A DNA stretch of 56,571 bases from an uncultured Clostridia bacterium (GTDB lineage: Bacteria; Bacillota; Clostridia; Christensenellales; Borkfalkiaceae). The stretch spans positions 1 through 56,571 of the forward strand of contig CANREF010000009.1 in assembly GCA_947629575.1 (NCBI GenBank), in the 5' to 3' direction. The notes beneath the pieces were generated by a model that was not told the DNA's origin, searched no databases, and saw nothing but the letters and a program-made list of their open reading frames with translations. The position numbers were made by a program, and so were the translations under genes. Below, in pieces: positions 18,725-26,573 of this stretch (position 1 is its first letter; each line of letters begins with the position of its first letter).

Positions 18725-20385
18725 GAGTAATCGTCCTCCCGTTTATTGGATGGCATGATGTAGAACACGACGAGGGAAAGCACCGATACGACGACGAAGA
18801 TCATGATGCCGATGACGGACGCCAGCTTGTAGTCCGCAGCGCTGTTGGTGATATCGAAGAGCCACGTGATGAGAATGGAAGTCTCGCCCGCTTTCGCGCC
18901 GCTGAAATCCCCCCATGCGGGGTTTATAGGACCGCCCTGCGTGAGCAGGTAGATGACGTTGAAGTTGTTGATATTGCTCACAAAGCTCGTGAGAAGATAG
19001 GGCCCCGTCACGAACAGCATGTAGGGCAGGGTGATCTTGCAGAATTGCTGGAAGGCGTTCGCGCCGTCGATCTTCGCCGATTCATAGAGATCTTGCGGGA
19101 TGTTCATGAGAATGCCCGTCGTGATGAGCATGAGGTACGGAATACCGACCCAAATGTTGATGACGAGCACCATGATTCGGGCGAGCGTTCCGTTTTCCCA
19201 GAACGGGATGGGCGATTTGATCCAGCCGAGCTTCATGAGCAAGCCGTTGATGATGCCGTTGTGCGCAAACAGGTTGGACACATAGAGCAGGGAGATGAAC
19301 TGCGGGATCGCGATCGTCATGACGAGGATCGTCCGCCACACTTTCTTGACCCGTATCCCCTTTTTGTTGATCATCATCGCGACGAACATTCCGAGGAAGT
19401 AGTTGGAGAAGGTGGCGAAGAATGCCCAAATGAGCGTCCACGCCAAAATTTCCCCGAATGCCACCGAGACCTCCGAGCCGAACGCGAACAGGGAGTTGAA
19501 GTTGTCGAGCCCGACCCATGTGAACAGATTCACATACCCGTCGTGCATGGAGTCGTAGTTCGTGAACGCGACGAGGATCATGAAGACGATTGGCAAAATC
19601 GTGAACATCACGATGCCGAACACGGGGAGGGCGAGCAGGGTCTTGTGGAATTGCTTATCCACGACGGCGCGGAGGTCGTCCTTGCTCCCCTGCACCTTTC
19701 TGCCGCTGCGCTCGATCTCGTCGAGCAGTCTCGACTGCTTGACGTTCAGATACCACGTATAGAGGAATGCGGCGATGAAGAAGATCGTGATGAGCCCATA
19801 GAGCAGGATCTTGAAAGAGTTGTCCCCGATGATCTGCCGCTCCACGTATTCGCCGAGCTCGGGAAGGAGCACTTCCTCCGTGTGGGTGGCGACCGTTCCG
19901 AGCGTGCCGAACTTGGAGAGCCAAGCCCCGCCCCAAAGGGCCATGTACACGATGAACACGCCCTCAAAGAGCAGGAAGAGCAGCCCCCTGAGCCACTGTT
20001 TCGCAAAGAGGTTGTGGAAGCCCATCACAAGATAGGAGACGCGGGTCTTCCAGCTCCCCGTCTTGAACGTCATGAAGATGTCGCGGAAGCAGGCGGCGAT
20101 GCGCAGCCCAAAGGAGCGCAGGCCGCGCCAGATGTCCCGCCCGAGCTGTGCGAACCAATGCGGAATGCCGAGGAAGAACCGCTTGAGCTTATAGCCCATC
20201 TTCCCGAGCCTGCTCAGGCGGAGATAGTCATTCGGTCCGCCCTGCTCCTTGTCCGCAGCGGCGAGGAGTTCGCCCTGCTCCTCTTGCGGGGAAAGGAACT
20301 CTTCGCTCTGCTCCTCCGGGGTGACGGCGAGCTCTTCGCTCTGTCCGCCGCCCTCGGTTTCGGTATACGTATCTTGATTATTCAT
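18721..20385 (-). CDS. ganP: Sugar ABC transporter permease, MalF/GanP type, with a long N-terminal region
   Basis: 554 aa, longer than typical Gram-positive MalF homologues of about 420-440. Residues 1-50 are very acidic (Glu/Gln-rich); 55-230 add a basic amphipathic stretch and extra membrane segments (LRGLLFLLFEGVFIVYMAL; ILLYGLITIFFIAAF). The core permease follows, with the EAA loop ESAKIDGANAFQQFCKITLP. It pairs with the MalG-type permease by a 4-bp gene overlap and follows the binding-protein gene by 18 bp. It forms the channel of the presumed galacto-oligosaccharide importer. The N-terminal extension has no assigned function. Confidence 0.88.
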   Translation of the reverse strand: MNNQDTYTETEGGGQSEELAVTPEEQSEEFLSPQEEQGELLAAADKEQGGPNDYLRLSRLGKMGYKLKRFFLGIPHWFAQLGRDIWRGLRSFGLRIAACFRDIFMTFKTGSWKTRVSYLVMGFHNLFAKQWLRGLLFLLFEGVFIVYMALWGGAWLSKFGTLGTVATHTEEVLLPELGEYVERQIIGDNSFKILLYGLITIFFIAAFLYTWYLNVKQSRLLDEIERSGRKVQGSKDDLRAVVDKQFHKTLLALPVFGIVMFTILPIVFMILVAFTNYDSMHDGYVNLFTWVGLDNFNSLFAFGSEVSVAFGEILAWTLIWAFFATFSNYFLGMFVAMMINKKGIRVKKVWRTILVMTIAIPQFISLLYVSNLFAHNGIINGLLMKLGWIKSPIPFWENGTLARIMVLVINIWVGIPYLMLITTGILMNIPQDLYESAKIDGANAFQQFCKITLPYMLFVTGPYLLTSFVSNINNFNVIYLLTQGGPINPAWGDFSGAKAGETSILITWLFDITNSAADYKLASVIGIMIFVVVSVLSLVVFYIMPSNKREDDYS

Positions 20386-20403
20386 ACGTTCCCCCCGACT
20401 TTC

Positions 20404-21672
20404 TCAGTCTTTCAGTCCGGCGAGGGAATCGCTGTATGTATGGAGAGCCGCGGAGAGGGTCGCCTCGTCATCCGTGCCCTTTCTCACGGTCTCCGTAACG
20501 ATCTCGAGTTTTGCCCACCAGTTCGTGGGATACTGTCCCTGCGGGGTCGTCTTGGAAGCGGCGAGGGCTTGGAGCGCGTCCGTCGTAATGGTGGGGTCTG
20601 CCTGCAGGTTGCTGTTGGAAGGTCCCCACTTCACCGCCTCGAAGCGCTGGCGCTGGCACTCTTCGCCCGTGAGATAGATCGCGAGCTTTTGGATATACAG
20701 CGCGCGGTAGGGATCGCTCTGCGGCGTCACGCCGAGGAGCTTTCTGCCGAGGTAAGTGGTGAGTTGGTAGTCCTTCCCATCCACATTGAAGGAGGGAAGG
20801 GGCGCGATGCCGAGGTTGTCGCCGAGGGCGGTCTTGGCGGCGTTATAGCTCCAAATGCCGCTCACGACGACCGCGGAGGGAATGGCGGTAGTGAGGTCGG
20901 AGATCTCGGCGGAAGCCTGATACGTGCCCGACTTGAACAACTTCTGCATCCCCTTGAGGGCGATGATCCCCTCGGGGCTGTCGAACGTATCCTCGTGGGT
21001 CGTAAATTTGCCGTCTTCGTCCGTCTGCCATTCGGACTTGCAGCCCGTCGCATAGAAGAAGGAAGCGGCATACCAGCTCCCGCCCTCTCCCGTGAGGTTC
21101 ATGGAGAAGTTCTTCTTGGCGGCTTTGCAGTCCTCGATGATCGCCTCGAGGCTTCCGACGTGCTCCTCGGGGACGACGCGCTTGTCATAGTACATGAAAT
21201 AGCCGTTGTCCGCCGTGAGGGGGAACGCCCGCACTTTGTCGCCGATCTTGGTCGCCTGTACAGAGCCCTCGTCGGAGAGGTTGACAGCCTCTACGGATGC
21301 GGGATTGAGCGCGCCGAGCCGCTGCCACGCAACGAGCCTCGCGAGCTGGTCCTGCGCAAAACAGAAGATGTCCGCCGCCGATTCGGGGGTGGAAATGACG
21401 TCGCCCGCCGCCTTGGACTCGCTGACGATCTCCACTCTTGCGTTGAACTTCACGCCCCATTCGTTCTCCTCGTTGAATTTGGCGATCTGGTTCTTGGTGA
21501 GAACGTCCGTTCCTTCGCCGACCCATACGACGATATCGTACGTTTGGGCATTGCCGCCGCCCGTACTATTCCCGCCGCCCGTGGACGTACTTTCCTCGCC
21601 GCAGCCCGCGCAGAGCGCGACGGGCAGAGCGAGCATGGTGCACAGGAGCATAGACAACAGTTTCTTTTTCAT
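20404..21672 (-). CDS. ganS: Extracellular sugar-binding lipoprotein of the ABC importer
   Basis: 422 aa. Signal peptide MKKKLLSMLLCT..., lipobox CAGC (Cys24), then a Gly/Ser/Thr linker with GGGNSTGGGN repeats that spaces the domain from the membrane. The mature part has the family-1 solute-binding fold (IVVWVGEGTDVLTKNQIAKFNEENEWGVKF at its start; clustered Trp/Tyr in the middle). The binding site should face outside and deliver galacto-oligosaccharides to the permeases encoded next. AAGGAGAAAG precedes the ATG. A small GGGGA/TCCCC hairpin lies in the 61-bp gap upstream, which may adjust its expression relative to the other subunits. The sugar specificity is inferred from context. Confidence 0.88.
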   Translation of the reverse strand: MKKKLLSMLLCTMLALPVALCAGCGEESTSTGGGNSTGGGNAQTYDIVVWVGEGTDVLTKNQIAKFNEENEWGVKFNARVEIVSESKAAGDVISTPESAADIFCFAQDQLARLVAWQRLGALNPASVEAVNLSDEGSVQATKIGDKVRAFPLTADNGYFMYYDKRVVPEEHVGSLEAIIEDCKAAKKNFSMNLTGEGGSWYAASFFYATGCKSEWQTDEDGKFTTHEDTFDSPEGIIALKGMQKLFKSGTYQASAEISDLTTAIPSAVVVSGIWSYNAAKTALGDNLGIAPLPSFNVDGKDYQLTTYLGRKLLGVTPQSDPYRALYIQKLAIYLTGEECQRQRFEAVKWGPSNSNLQADPTITTDALQALAASKTTPQGQYPTNWWAKLEIVTETVRKGTDDEATLSAALHTYSDSLAGLKD

Positions 21673-21733
21673 AATTCTTTCTCCTTATCCTTTTTTTTCT
21701 ATTTTCGGGGGAATATCCCCTCTGTTCCGTTTT

Positions 21734-22849
21734 TCAGAGGCGGGAAGACTTGAACGCGTCGAACGCGGGGAGCTTTCTGCCCTCATAGTCGAACAGGCAC
21801 TGGTTCGCCCATTCGTTGCGGGTGGACTTGCTCTTGTCGCCCGTGTACGCCATTGCCGCTTCGGACGCCCAGCAGATCCCGTCGCCGGGGATCCACAGCG
21901 GCTCCCACCAGTACACCGCCTCCACGTCGTGCTGCTGTGCCTGACGCAGGAAGTCCTCGGTGAAGTGCCGCTGTCCCTCGGGCGTGAGGGGATATTCCCG
22001 CGTGAAGCCGAGGGTGTCCACGTTGTTTTCGCTCACCACGAGGTGCGCGCCGCCGTGTTCGCTCTTGATATAGTCCTCGAGCGTGAAGGCATAGCCGACC
22101 TCGACGATGATCTGCCGCTTTTTGAACTTCTTGCAGAAGTCCACATTGGCGAAGAACATATCGAACGTGCCGTGCCAATAGGGATAGTAGGAATAGCCGA
22201 TGACGTCGTAATCCACCCCCGCAAGTTCCATTTGGGTGAAGAATTCGTCGTAGAGCTTTTGGTCGTAGCTGCGCTCGAGGTGGAGCACCAGCGACGCCGC
22301 GGGCATCTCTTCGCGGCAGGCGCGGATACCCGCTTTGAGCAGCTTTACGAGGCTGTCATAGTTGTCGCGGACGCCGTTCTCCCCTCCCGTGAGCTTGCCC
22401 ACGGGCCACAGTATCCCGTTCGTGATCTCGTTCCCGATTTGGATCAGGGAGACCGAAATGCCGTGCTCCTTGATGCGGATGAGGGTCTGGCGGGTGTAGC
22501 TGTACACCTTTTCGACGAGTTCCTCGAGTCCGAGATGCCGCCACGCCTTGGGGATCGTCTGCTTCCCGGGATCGCACCAGAAGTCGGAATAGTGGAAGTC
22601 GAGCATGACCGAAAATCCCTTCTCCGCGGCGAGGGTCGCCAAACGGATGAAATTGTCGAAATCGCAGTTCCCCGCGAGATAGGGCGCGCCGCTCTCGCTC
22701 TTGGGGTCTACCCAAAGGCGGATACGCATACAGTCCACCCCGTTGCTGCGGAAGAGGTCGAGGGGCTGGACCTGACGGTCGCCGTCGTAATATTTCGCAC
22801 CGTGTTCGAGTTCTTCGAGATATGTAGATACGTCAATTCCGAGTTTCAT
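21734..22849 (-). CDS. ganB: Cytoplasmic endo-beta-1,4-galactanase (GH53)
   Basis: 371 aa with no signal peptide; the GH53 barrel begins at residue 1 (MKLGIDVSTYLEELEHG). Conserved elements are MRIRLWVDP, LDFHYSDFWCDPGKQ, the acid/base Glu141 in QIGNEI and the nucleophile Glu250 in VEVGYAFTLED. It is a paralogue of the secreted GH53 of this locus but consists of the catalytic domain alone. A cytoplasmic GH53 suggests that imported oligosaccharides are still long and are cut inside. The symbol follows the family name only. It lies 61 bp before the binding-protein gene and 9 bp after the zinc-ribbon gene. Confidence 0.9.
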   Translation of the reverse strand: MKLGIDVSTYLEELEHGAKYYDGDRQVQPLDLFRSNGVDCMRIRLWVDPKSESGAPYLAGNCDFDNFIRLATLAAEKGFSVMLDFHYSDFWCDPGKQTIPKAWRHLGLEELVEKVYSYTRQTLIRIKEHGISVSLIQIGNEITNGILWPVGKLTGGENGVRDNYDSLVKLLKAGIRACREEMPAASLVLHLERSYDQKLYDEFFTQMELAGVDYDVIGYSYYPYWHGTFDMFFANVDFCKKFKKRQIIVEVGYAFTLEDYIKSEHGGAHLVVSENNVDTLGFTREYPLTPEGQRHFTEDFLRQAQQHDVEAVYWWEPLWIPGDGICWASEAAMAYTGDKSKSTRNEWANQCLFDYEGRKLPAFDAFKSSRL

Positions 22850-22858
22850 ATCGTTTCC

Positions 22859-23119
22859 TCACTGCTCCCCGCGTCTGTGCGGGGCGAATACGGGCGGACG
22901 GTTGTCCGCTCCGAAGTCCGTGACCCGCTCTCTGAGCCGCCCGTACTTTTCCTTGACCTGCTCGTTGAGCGCCTCCACTTCCTCTTCCGTGCCGCGGAAA
23001 TTGCAGCGGAGGCAGTAGTATTCCTTTTTGTCGGCGTCGAAGAACATATCGATGTCGATGTCCCGCATAAAACAGCGCGGGCAGCGGAAATTCAGTTTTC
23101 CCTTTGCAGCCTGAGCCAT
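22859..23119 (-). CDS. Small zinc-ribbon protein of unknown function
   Basis: 86 aa. Two CxxC pairs (Cys13/Cys16 in CPRC, Cys36/Cys39 in CLRC) flank an acidic beta stretch, a typical zinc-ribbon layout. A charged helix (EEEVEALNEQVKEKYGRLRERV) follows. The start overlaps the end of the 599-aa gene by 28 bp, with GGAG upstream inside that gene, and the stop lies 9 bp before the cytoplasmic galactanase. The tight packing argues for a real operon member. Such proteins can bind nucleic acid or a partner protein; nothing here decides which. Confidence 0.7.
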   Translation of the reverse strand: MAQAAKGKLNFRCPRCFMRDIDIDMFFDADKKEYYCLRCNFRGTEEEVEALNEQVKEKYGRLRERVTDFGADNRPPVFAPHRRGEQ

Positions 23120-24891
23120 GTTTCAAACGCTCCTTTCGTGATTTTTTTGCTCGCTCTCAGATGATAGACGGGAGAGAACGCGATCCCCTCTTCCACTTCA
23201 CAGAGATCCGCCTCGCCCCCCATCTCCACGCGGGTGTACACATCGGGAATGGAGACGTGCGCCGTGCCCTTCCCCGAGAGCTTTTTGCCGTGATAGGTGA
23301 ACGGAAACTCCTCCTTGCCGACGCCGAGGGTGAGCTTCGTCATATCGGGCTGGTATTCCGTCGTGCCGAATCCGCCCGTGAAATATTCTTCAAATTCGAC
23401 CTCTTCCCCGTGAAGATCGTTCACGATCTCCCGCCGCGTGAGGACTTTTCCCGTCCCGTCCTCAAAGAAGAACACCGAACGAATGACGATAGCGAGCCCG
23501 TCTAAAAGAACGGTCACGGGGTCTGCCGTGATCTCCACGCCCCCCTCCGTCCTGCGGAAGGACGCCATGGTGCGGCAAAGGCACAGATCGGCGGACTGCC
23601 CGTGGTAGTGCACCTTGCACGACTTCACCGTGCCCGCTCCCGCATAGTGGGTGAAATAGCCAGCGCGGTAGTTCGCCTGTATCAGGTAGGGATAGGAAGC
23701 GTCCCAAACGCTGTCCGTTCCGATCCCCGTCTCTTGGGGGATGCGGGCGATGTAGGGACGAAGGTCGATCATCGCGCCTCCTTGATTGAAATCGAGACAG
23801 CACCGAAGCGCGGGGTCGGCATACCAAAAGTACTCCTTGTCGCTCCCATAGAGGATGTCCTTCCAGAGCGCGCACTCCCCTCTCCTGTAATCGGGGTGGC
23901 GTTCGCGGTAGAAGTCTGCAAATTCGCTCATGGTCATGTCCACGCACTTGCCCTCTTTTTTGAGCTTGCCGTAGTACTTCATGCCGTCGCGGTAGGACTT
24001 GGCGAGGAGCTCGTAGGGAGCTTCCCACCGCCCCGCCCTGTTGAGCCAACCGGGGCCGACGAACATCATGTTATAGCAATAGCCGTCGTTGTATTTTGCG
24101 AGATGACGGTACTCATCGATGAGGTTGTAGAGGTAGGGATATTCTACGCTGTCCCCGTCTTTGTAGTAGATCATGCCGCGCAGAACGTTCTGCGGGTGCG
24201 TGCCGAAGTTCGACCCGTTCCCGTCGAAACACGCCATGAGATCGCGGGAAAGGTGCGGAATGGCGACGATGCCGCTGTCGTCTTCTTTCCCGCTCGCGGG
24301 GCAGTGGGAATTGACCTTGCTGGGTATCCACGGATTCCACGGCCCGCCGTCCATGAAGGTGTACCAGCTGTTATTGCAGGTGTGATAGGCCTTCGGACCT
24401 TCTTCCCAGCAGGTCGCCACGGCGCACTTCACGCTCGGATATTTTTTCTTGATGTAGTTGATCGTGAACGCGTCGAGGAAATAGCTGCCCGTCGATTCGG
24501 GGTAGAACCCGAACTTTTCGAAGAACAGCGAGAAACAGTCGTCCACGATCTGCTTTTTGGTCTCTTCGTCGAACATCCAGATGCAGAAGTCCTCGGTCTT
24601 GTACTTTTCGCGGAACTGCTTGCAGGGAAGTCCCAAAAGGGAGAGCCCGATCTCGTCGCCGTAGATCCCGTGGTGCTCCTTGGCGATCTCCACGATCTTG
24701 TCCGAAAAGAGAGAGGCGTAGGTGATCTGGATCGTCGTCTTCAATCCGTTCTCGTGCGCGGCGCTCTGCTGGAAGAGAAAGATGTCGAGGGATTCGTCCC
24801 GCACGTCCTTCCTCCCGCCGAGAGCCCGCTCCGCATACTCGGGGGACAGTTCGGGACGGTGAATGATGTTCAGAGCAAACAAATTGTCCAT
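23092..24891 (-). CDS. Uncharacterised glycosidase/deacetylase-like protein at the head of the galactan operon
   Basis: 599 aa, no signal peptide, so cytoplasmic. The N-terminal half has features of a (beta/alpha) barrel of the polysaccharide-deacetylase or GH57/GH38-like kind: NIIHRPELSPEY at the start, HHGIYGDEIGLSLLGLP, and FYPESTGSYFLDAFTINYIKKKYP. An aromatic, Asn/Trp-rich segment (GGPWNPWIPSK) follows, and the C-terminal third is beta-rich. It may match Pfam DUF3863/DUF3864, recalled from memory and not checked. As first gene of the locus, 301 bp from the divergent regulator, it is a candidate for the exo-acting step on imported galacto-oligosaccharides; no GH42 or GH2 beta-galactosidase is present in the window. 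Confidence 0.6.
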   Translation of the reverse strand: MDNLFALNIIHRPELSPEYAERALGGRKDVRDESLDIFLFQQSAAHENGLKTTIQITYASLFSDKIVEIAKEHHGIYGDEIGLSLLGLPCKQFREKYKTEDFCIWMFDEETKKQIVDDCFSLFFEKFGFYPESTGSYFLDAFTINYIKKKYPSVKCAVATCWEEGPKAYHTCNNSWYTFMDGGPWNPWIPSKVNSHCPASGKEDDSGIVAIPHLSRDLMACFDGNGSNFGTHPQNVLRGMIYYKDGDSVEYPYLYNLIDEYRHLAKYNDGYCYNMMFVGPGWLNRAGRWEAPYELLAKSYRDGMKYYGKLKKEGKCVDMTMSEFADFYRERHPDYRRGECALWKDILYGSDKEYFWYADPALRCCLDFNQGGAMIDLRPYIARIPQETGIGTDSVWDASYPYLIQANYRAGYFTHYAGAGTVKSCKVHYHGQSADLCLCRTMASFRRTEGGVEITADPVTVLLDGLAIVIRSVFFFEDGTGKVLTRREIVNDLHGEEVEFEEYFTGGFGTTEYQPDMTKLTLGVGKEEFPFTYHGKKLSGKGTAHVSIPDVYTRVEMGGEADLCEVEEGIAFSPVYHLRASKKITKGAFETWLRLQREN

Positions 24892-25192
24892 ATGATTTTC
24901 CTTATTTCGGGACGCACAGGGTGGACGTCCGCCAGTTTCGGCTTCATTTTATCACCGTTTTCTTTCCTTGTATATAGAAAAGTGTGTCCAAAAATATTGT
25001 TATCGTGTAAAAAATCCCCCCAAAATTGGGGATCAAACCCTCTTTCGGGCGGATTTGGGTCGAAATGAAAACATTGTGATATTTGTTAAAAATTCACATA
25101 AAACACATTTTCTGGAACAAAAAATATCAGTGATCTAAAAAATTTTCTTAATTTCTCTTGCTATTCGCAAAAAAAGGTGCTACAATGAAGCC
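24892..25192. promoter_or_regulatory. Divergent control region of the galactan operon and its PocR-AraC regulator
   Basis: AT-rich, 301 bp, no gene. The rightward promoter is at 25158-25186. An inverted pair TGTGA (25075-25079) and TCACA (25094-25098), spaced 14 bp, is a possible operator. The leftward promoter is not clear; TATATA-like sequence at about 24970-24976 is a candidate -10. Confidence 0.45.
25158..25186 (+). promoter_or_regulatory. Promoter of the PocR-AraC regulator; predicted leaderless transcript
   Basis: TTGCTA (25158-25163), 17 bp, TACAAT (25181-25186). The ATG begins at 25193, just where transcription should start, and no Shine-Dalgarno sequence precedes it. Confidence 0.6.
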
Positions 25193-26029
25193 ATGAAAAT
25201 CGTATTCGACAGAGAAAAGCTCACGAGCCTGCTCACGGCATTTTACGAGCTGACGAAGATCACGATCATCCTCTTCGACGCGGATCTGAATTGCATCACA
25301 GACGCGGGCGAATGGCAGCCGTACTGCCTCGCGATCGGGGAAAATCCCGACCTTTTGGCGCAGTGCAACTGCTGCAACCGGGAGAATGCGATCAAGGCGC
25401 TCAACCAAAAACAGACATATATGTACACCTGCCACGCGGGGATCGCGGAGGCGGTCGCGCCCATCTTTTTCGAGGACACGCACATCGGCTATCTCATGAT
25501 CGGGAAGTTCCGCGACGCGGAGCGGATGTTCACTTCGGAGGACAAGGTGATCGGTGCGGCGGAGAAATACGGGCTCGACAAGGGAAAGATGCTCGCAGCT
25601 TACTTCGATCTGCCCGTCTTCCACAAGAGCAATATCGACGCGTCCATTCAGATCCTGAAGGCGCTTGTTGGATACATCGTCAACGAGCGGTTCATCCGCT
25701 TCGACCGCAATATGCTCGCGCTTGAGATCGAACGGTACATTGAGGATCATCTCAACGAAAAGCTCACGGCGGAGGTGCTGTGCAAGCGGTTCTATACCGA
25801 CCACCACGACCTGTGCGAACTGTTCAAAAGCAACTTCAACGACACGCCGCAGGCATATGTCGGGAAGAAACGGCTTCAGAGAGCGAAACAGCTCTTGGCA
25901 ACGACGAACAAATCGGTGCGGGAGATCGCCGAAGAGATCGGTTTAGGCGATTACAGTTACTTCATTCAGGTGTTCAAGAAACAGACGGGGCTCTCCCCGC
26001 TGCGCTACCGAAAGAGCCTGAAAAACTGA
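25193..26029 (+). CDS. AraC-family regulator with a PocR sensory domain
   Basis: 278 aa. Residues about 8-165 match the PocR ligand-binding domain: ITIILFDADLNCITDAGEW, then a Cys-rich stretch AQCNCCNRENA, then YTCHAGIAEAVAPIFFEDTHIGYLMIGKF. Residues about 180-278 are two AraC helix-turn-helix motifs (LTAEVLCKRFYTDHHDLCELF; SVREIAEEIGLGDYSYFIQVFKKQTG). PocR domains bind small metabolites such as diols and sugars. Divergent placement next to the galactan operon makes it the likely activator, with a galactan breakdown product as ligand by inference. It ends at a perfect palindromic terminator. The predicted promoter leaves no room for a 5' leader. Confidence 0.9.
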   Translation: MKIVFDREKLTSLLTAFYELTKITIILFDADLNCITDAGEWQPYCLAIGENPDLLAQCNCCNRENAIKALNQKQTYMYTCHAGIAEAVAPIFFEDTHIGYLMIGKFRDAERMFTSEDKVIGAAEKYGLDKGKMLAAYFDLPVFHKSNIDASIQILKALVGYIVNERFIRFDRNMLALEIERYIEDHLNEKLTAEVLCKRFYTDHHDLCELFKSNFNDTPQAYVGKKRLQRAKQLLATTNKSVREIAEEIGLGDYSYFIQVFKKQTGLSPLRYRKSLKN

Positions 26030-26032
26030 GAA

Positions 26033-26078
26033 CGTCCCGAATTTTGCAATACGTATTGCAAAATTCGGGACGTTTTTT
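26033..26078 (+). terminator. Terminator of the regulator gene, perfect 40-bp palindrome
   Basis: CGTCCCGAATTTTGCAATAC followed by its exact reverse complement (26033-26072), then six T. It starts 4 bp behind the stop codon. The inner 19 bp recur inside the rhamnosidase gene at 39845-39863. Confidence 0.9.
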
Positions 26079-26124
26079 CATGAAGTATTCCAACCATGGC
26101 GTAGCCTCTTGCTGCCCCTTTTAG

Positions 26125-26454
26125 GTGAAGCCGACGGACGAGATCAAGGTGTACTGTCCCTATTCCGTCGCGAGCCTTGTTGCGGAGGACGCCGAGGGAG
26201 CGGGAAGGGGCATGCTTGAGATGACCGTTCCCAAGGGGGAATACACGATCTCGGAAGAGCCGCTCGACGGGATGATGTATGTCTATCAATTTATCGTTAC
26301 CGATATTTTTGGCGGCACGCACTATTCAGACGCCGCGATCCTCGAGATGAACTATACTTATGACGAGCTGAAGGAGTACCCCCTCCCCGACGGACAGTAT
26401 GCCGCGGCGATCGAAGAAGGATTTCAAACAAACGGCGCTTCAGTCGTGGATTGA
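26125..26454 (+). pseudogene. Short orphan reading frame, probably the 3' remnant of a lost gene
   Basis: 109 codons from a GTG at 26125. The codon before it is the TAG at the edge of a dispersed repeat fragment (TTGCTGCCCCTTTTAGG, 26109-26125), so the frame opens exactly where the repeat stops. There is no Shine-Dalgarno sequence or promoter. The product looks like genuine protein (VPKGEYTISEEPLDGMMYVY; FGGTHYSDAAILEM), perhaps the end of a periplasmic or lipoprotein domain, but I do not recognise it. The best reading is a gene truncated by a rearrangement at the repeat; a functional small protein is possible. A strong terminator follows at 26497. Confidence 0.45.
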
Positions 26455-26496
26455 CGCATGAGGAAGGCGCGTACCGATACGTTGCCCGACACAGAA

Positions 26497-26531
26497 GCAG
26501 CCGCCGCGGGAGACCGCGGCGGCTGCTTTTT
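26497..26531 (+). terminator. Rho-independent terminator
   Basis: GCAGCCGCCGCGG, loop GAGA, CCGCGGCGGCTGC, then five T. It lies 43 bp behind the orphan frame and may be the original terminator of the lost gene. Confidence 0.8.
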
Positions 26532-26573
26532 CTCTGATTTCAGTTGGATTTTAACTGTTCTGCGTGACTTCTC

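Noticed and set aside
26125..26454. A functional small secreted protein
   Set aside because: No signal peptide, promoter or ribosome binding site, and the frame begins at a repeat border. A truncated remnant is the simpler reading.
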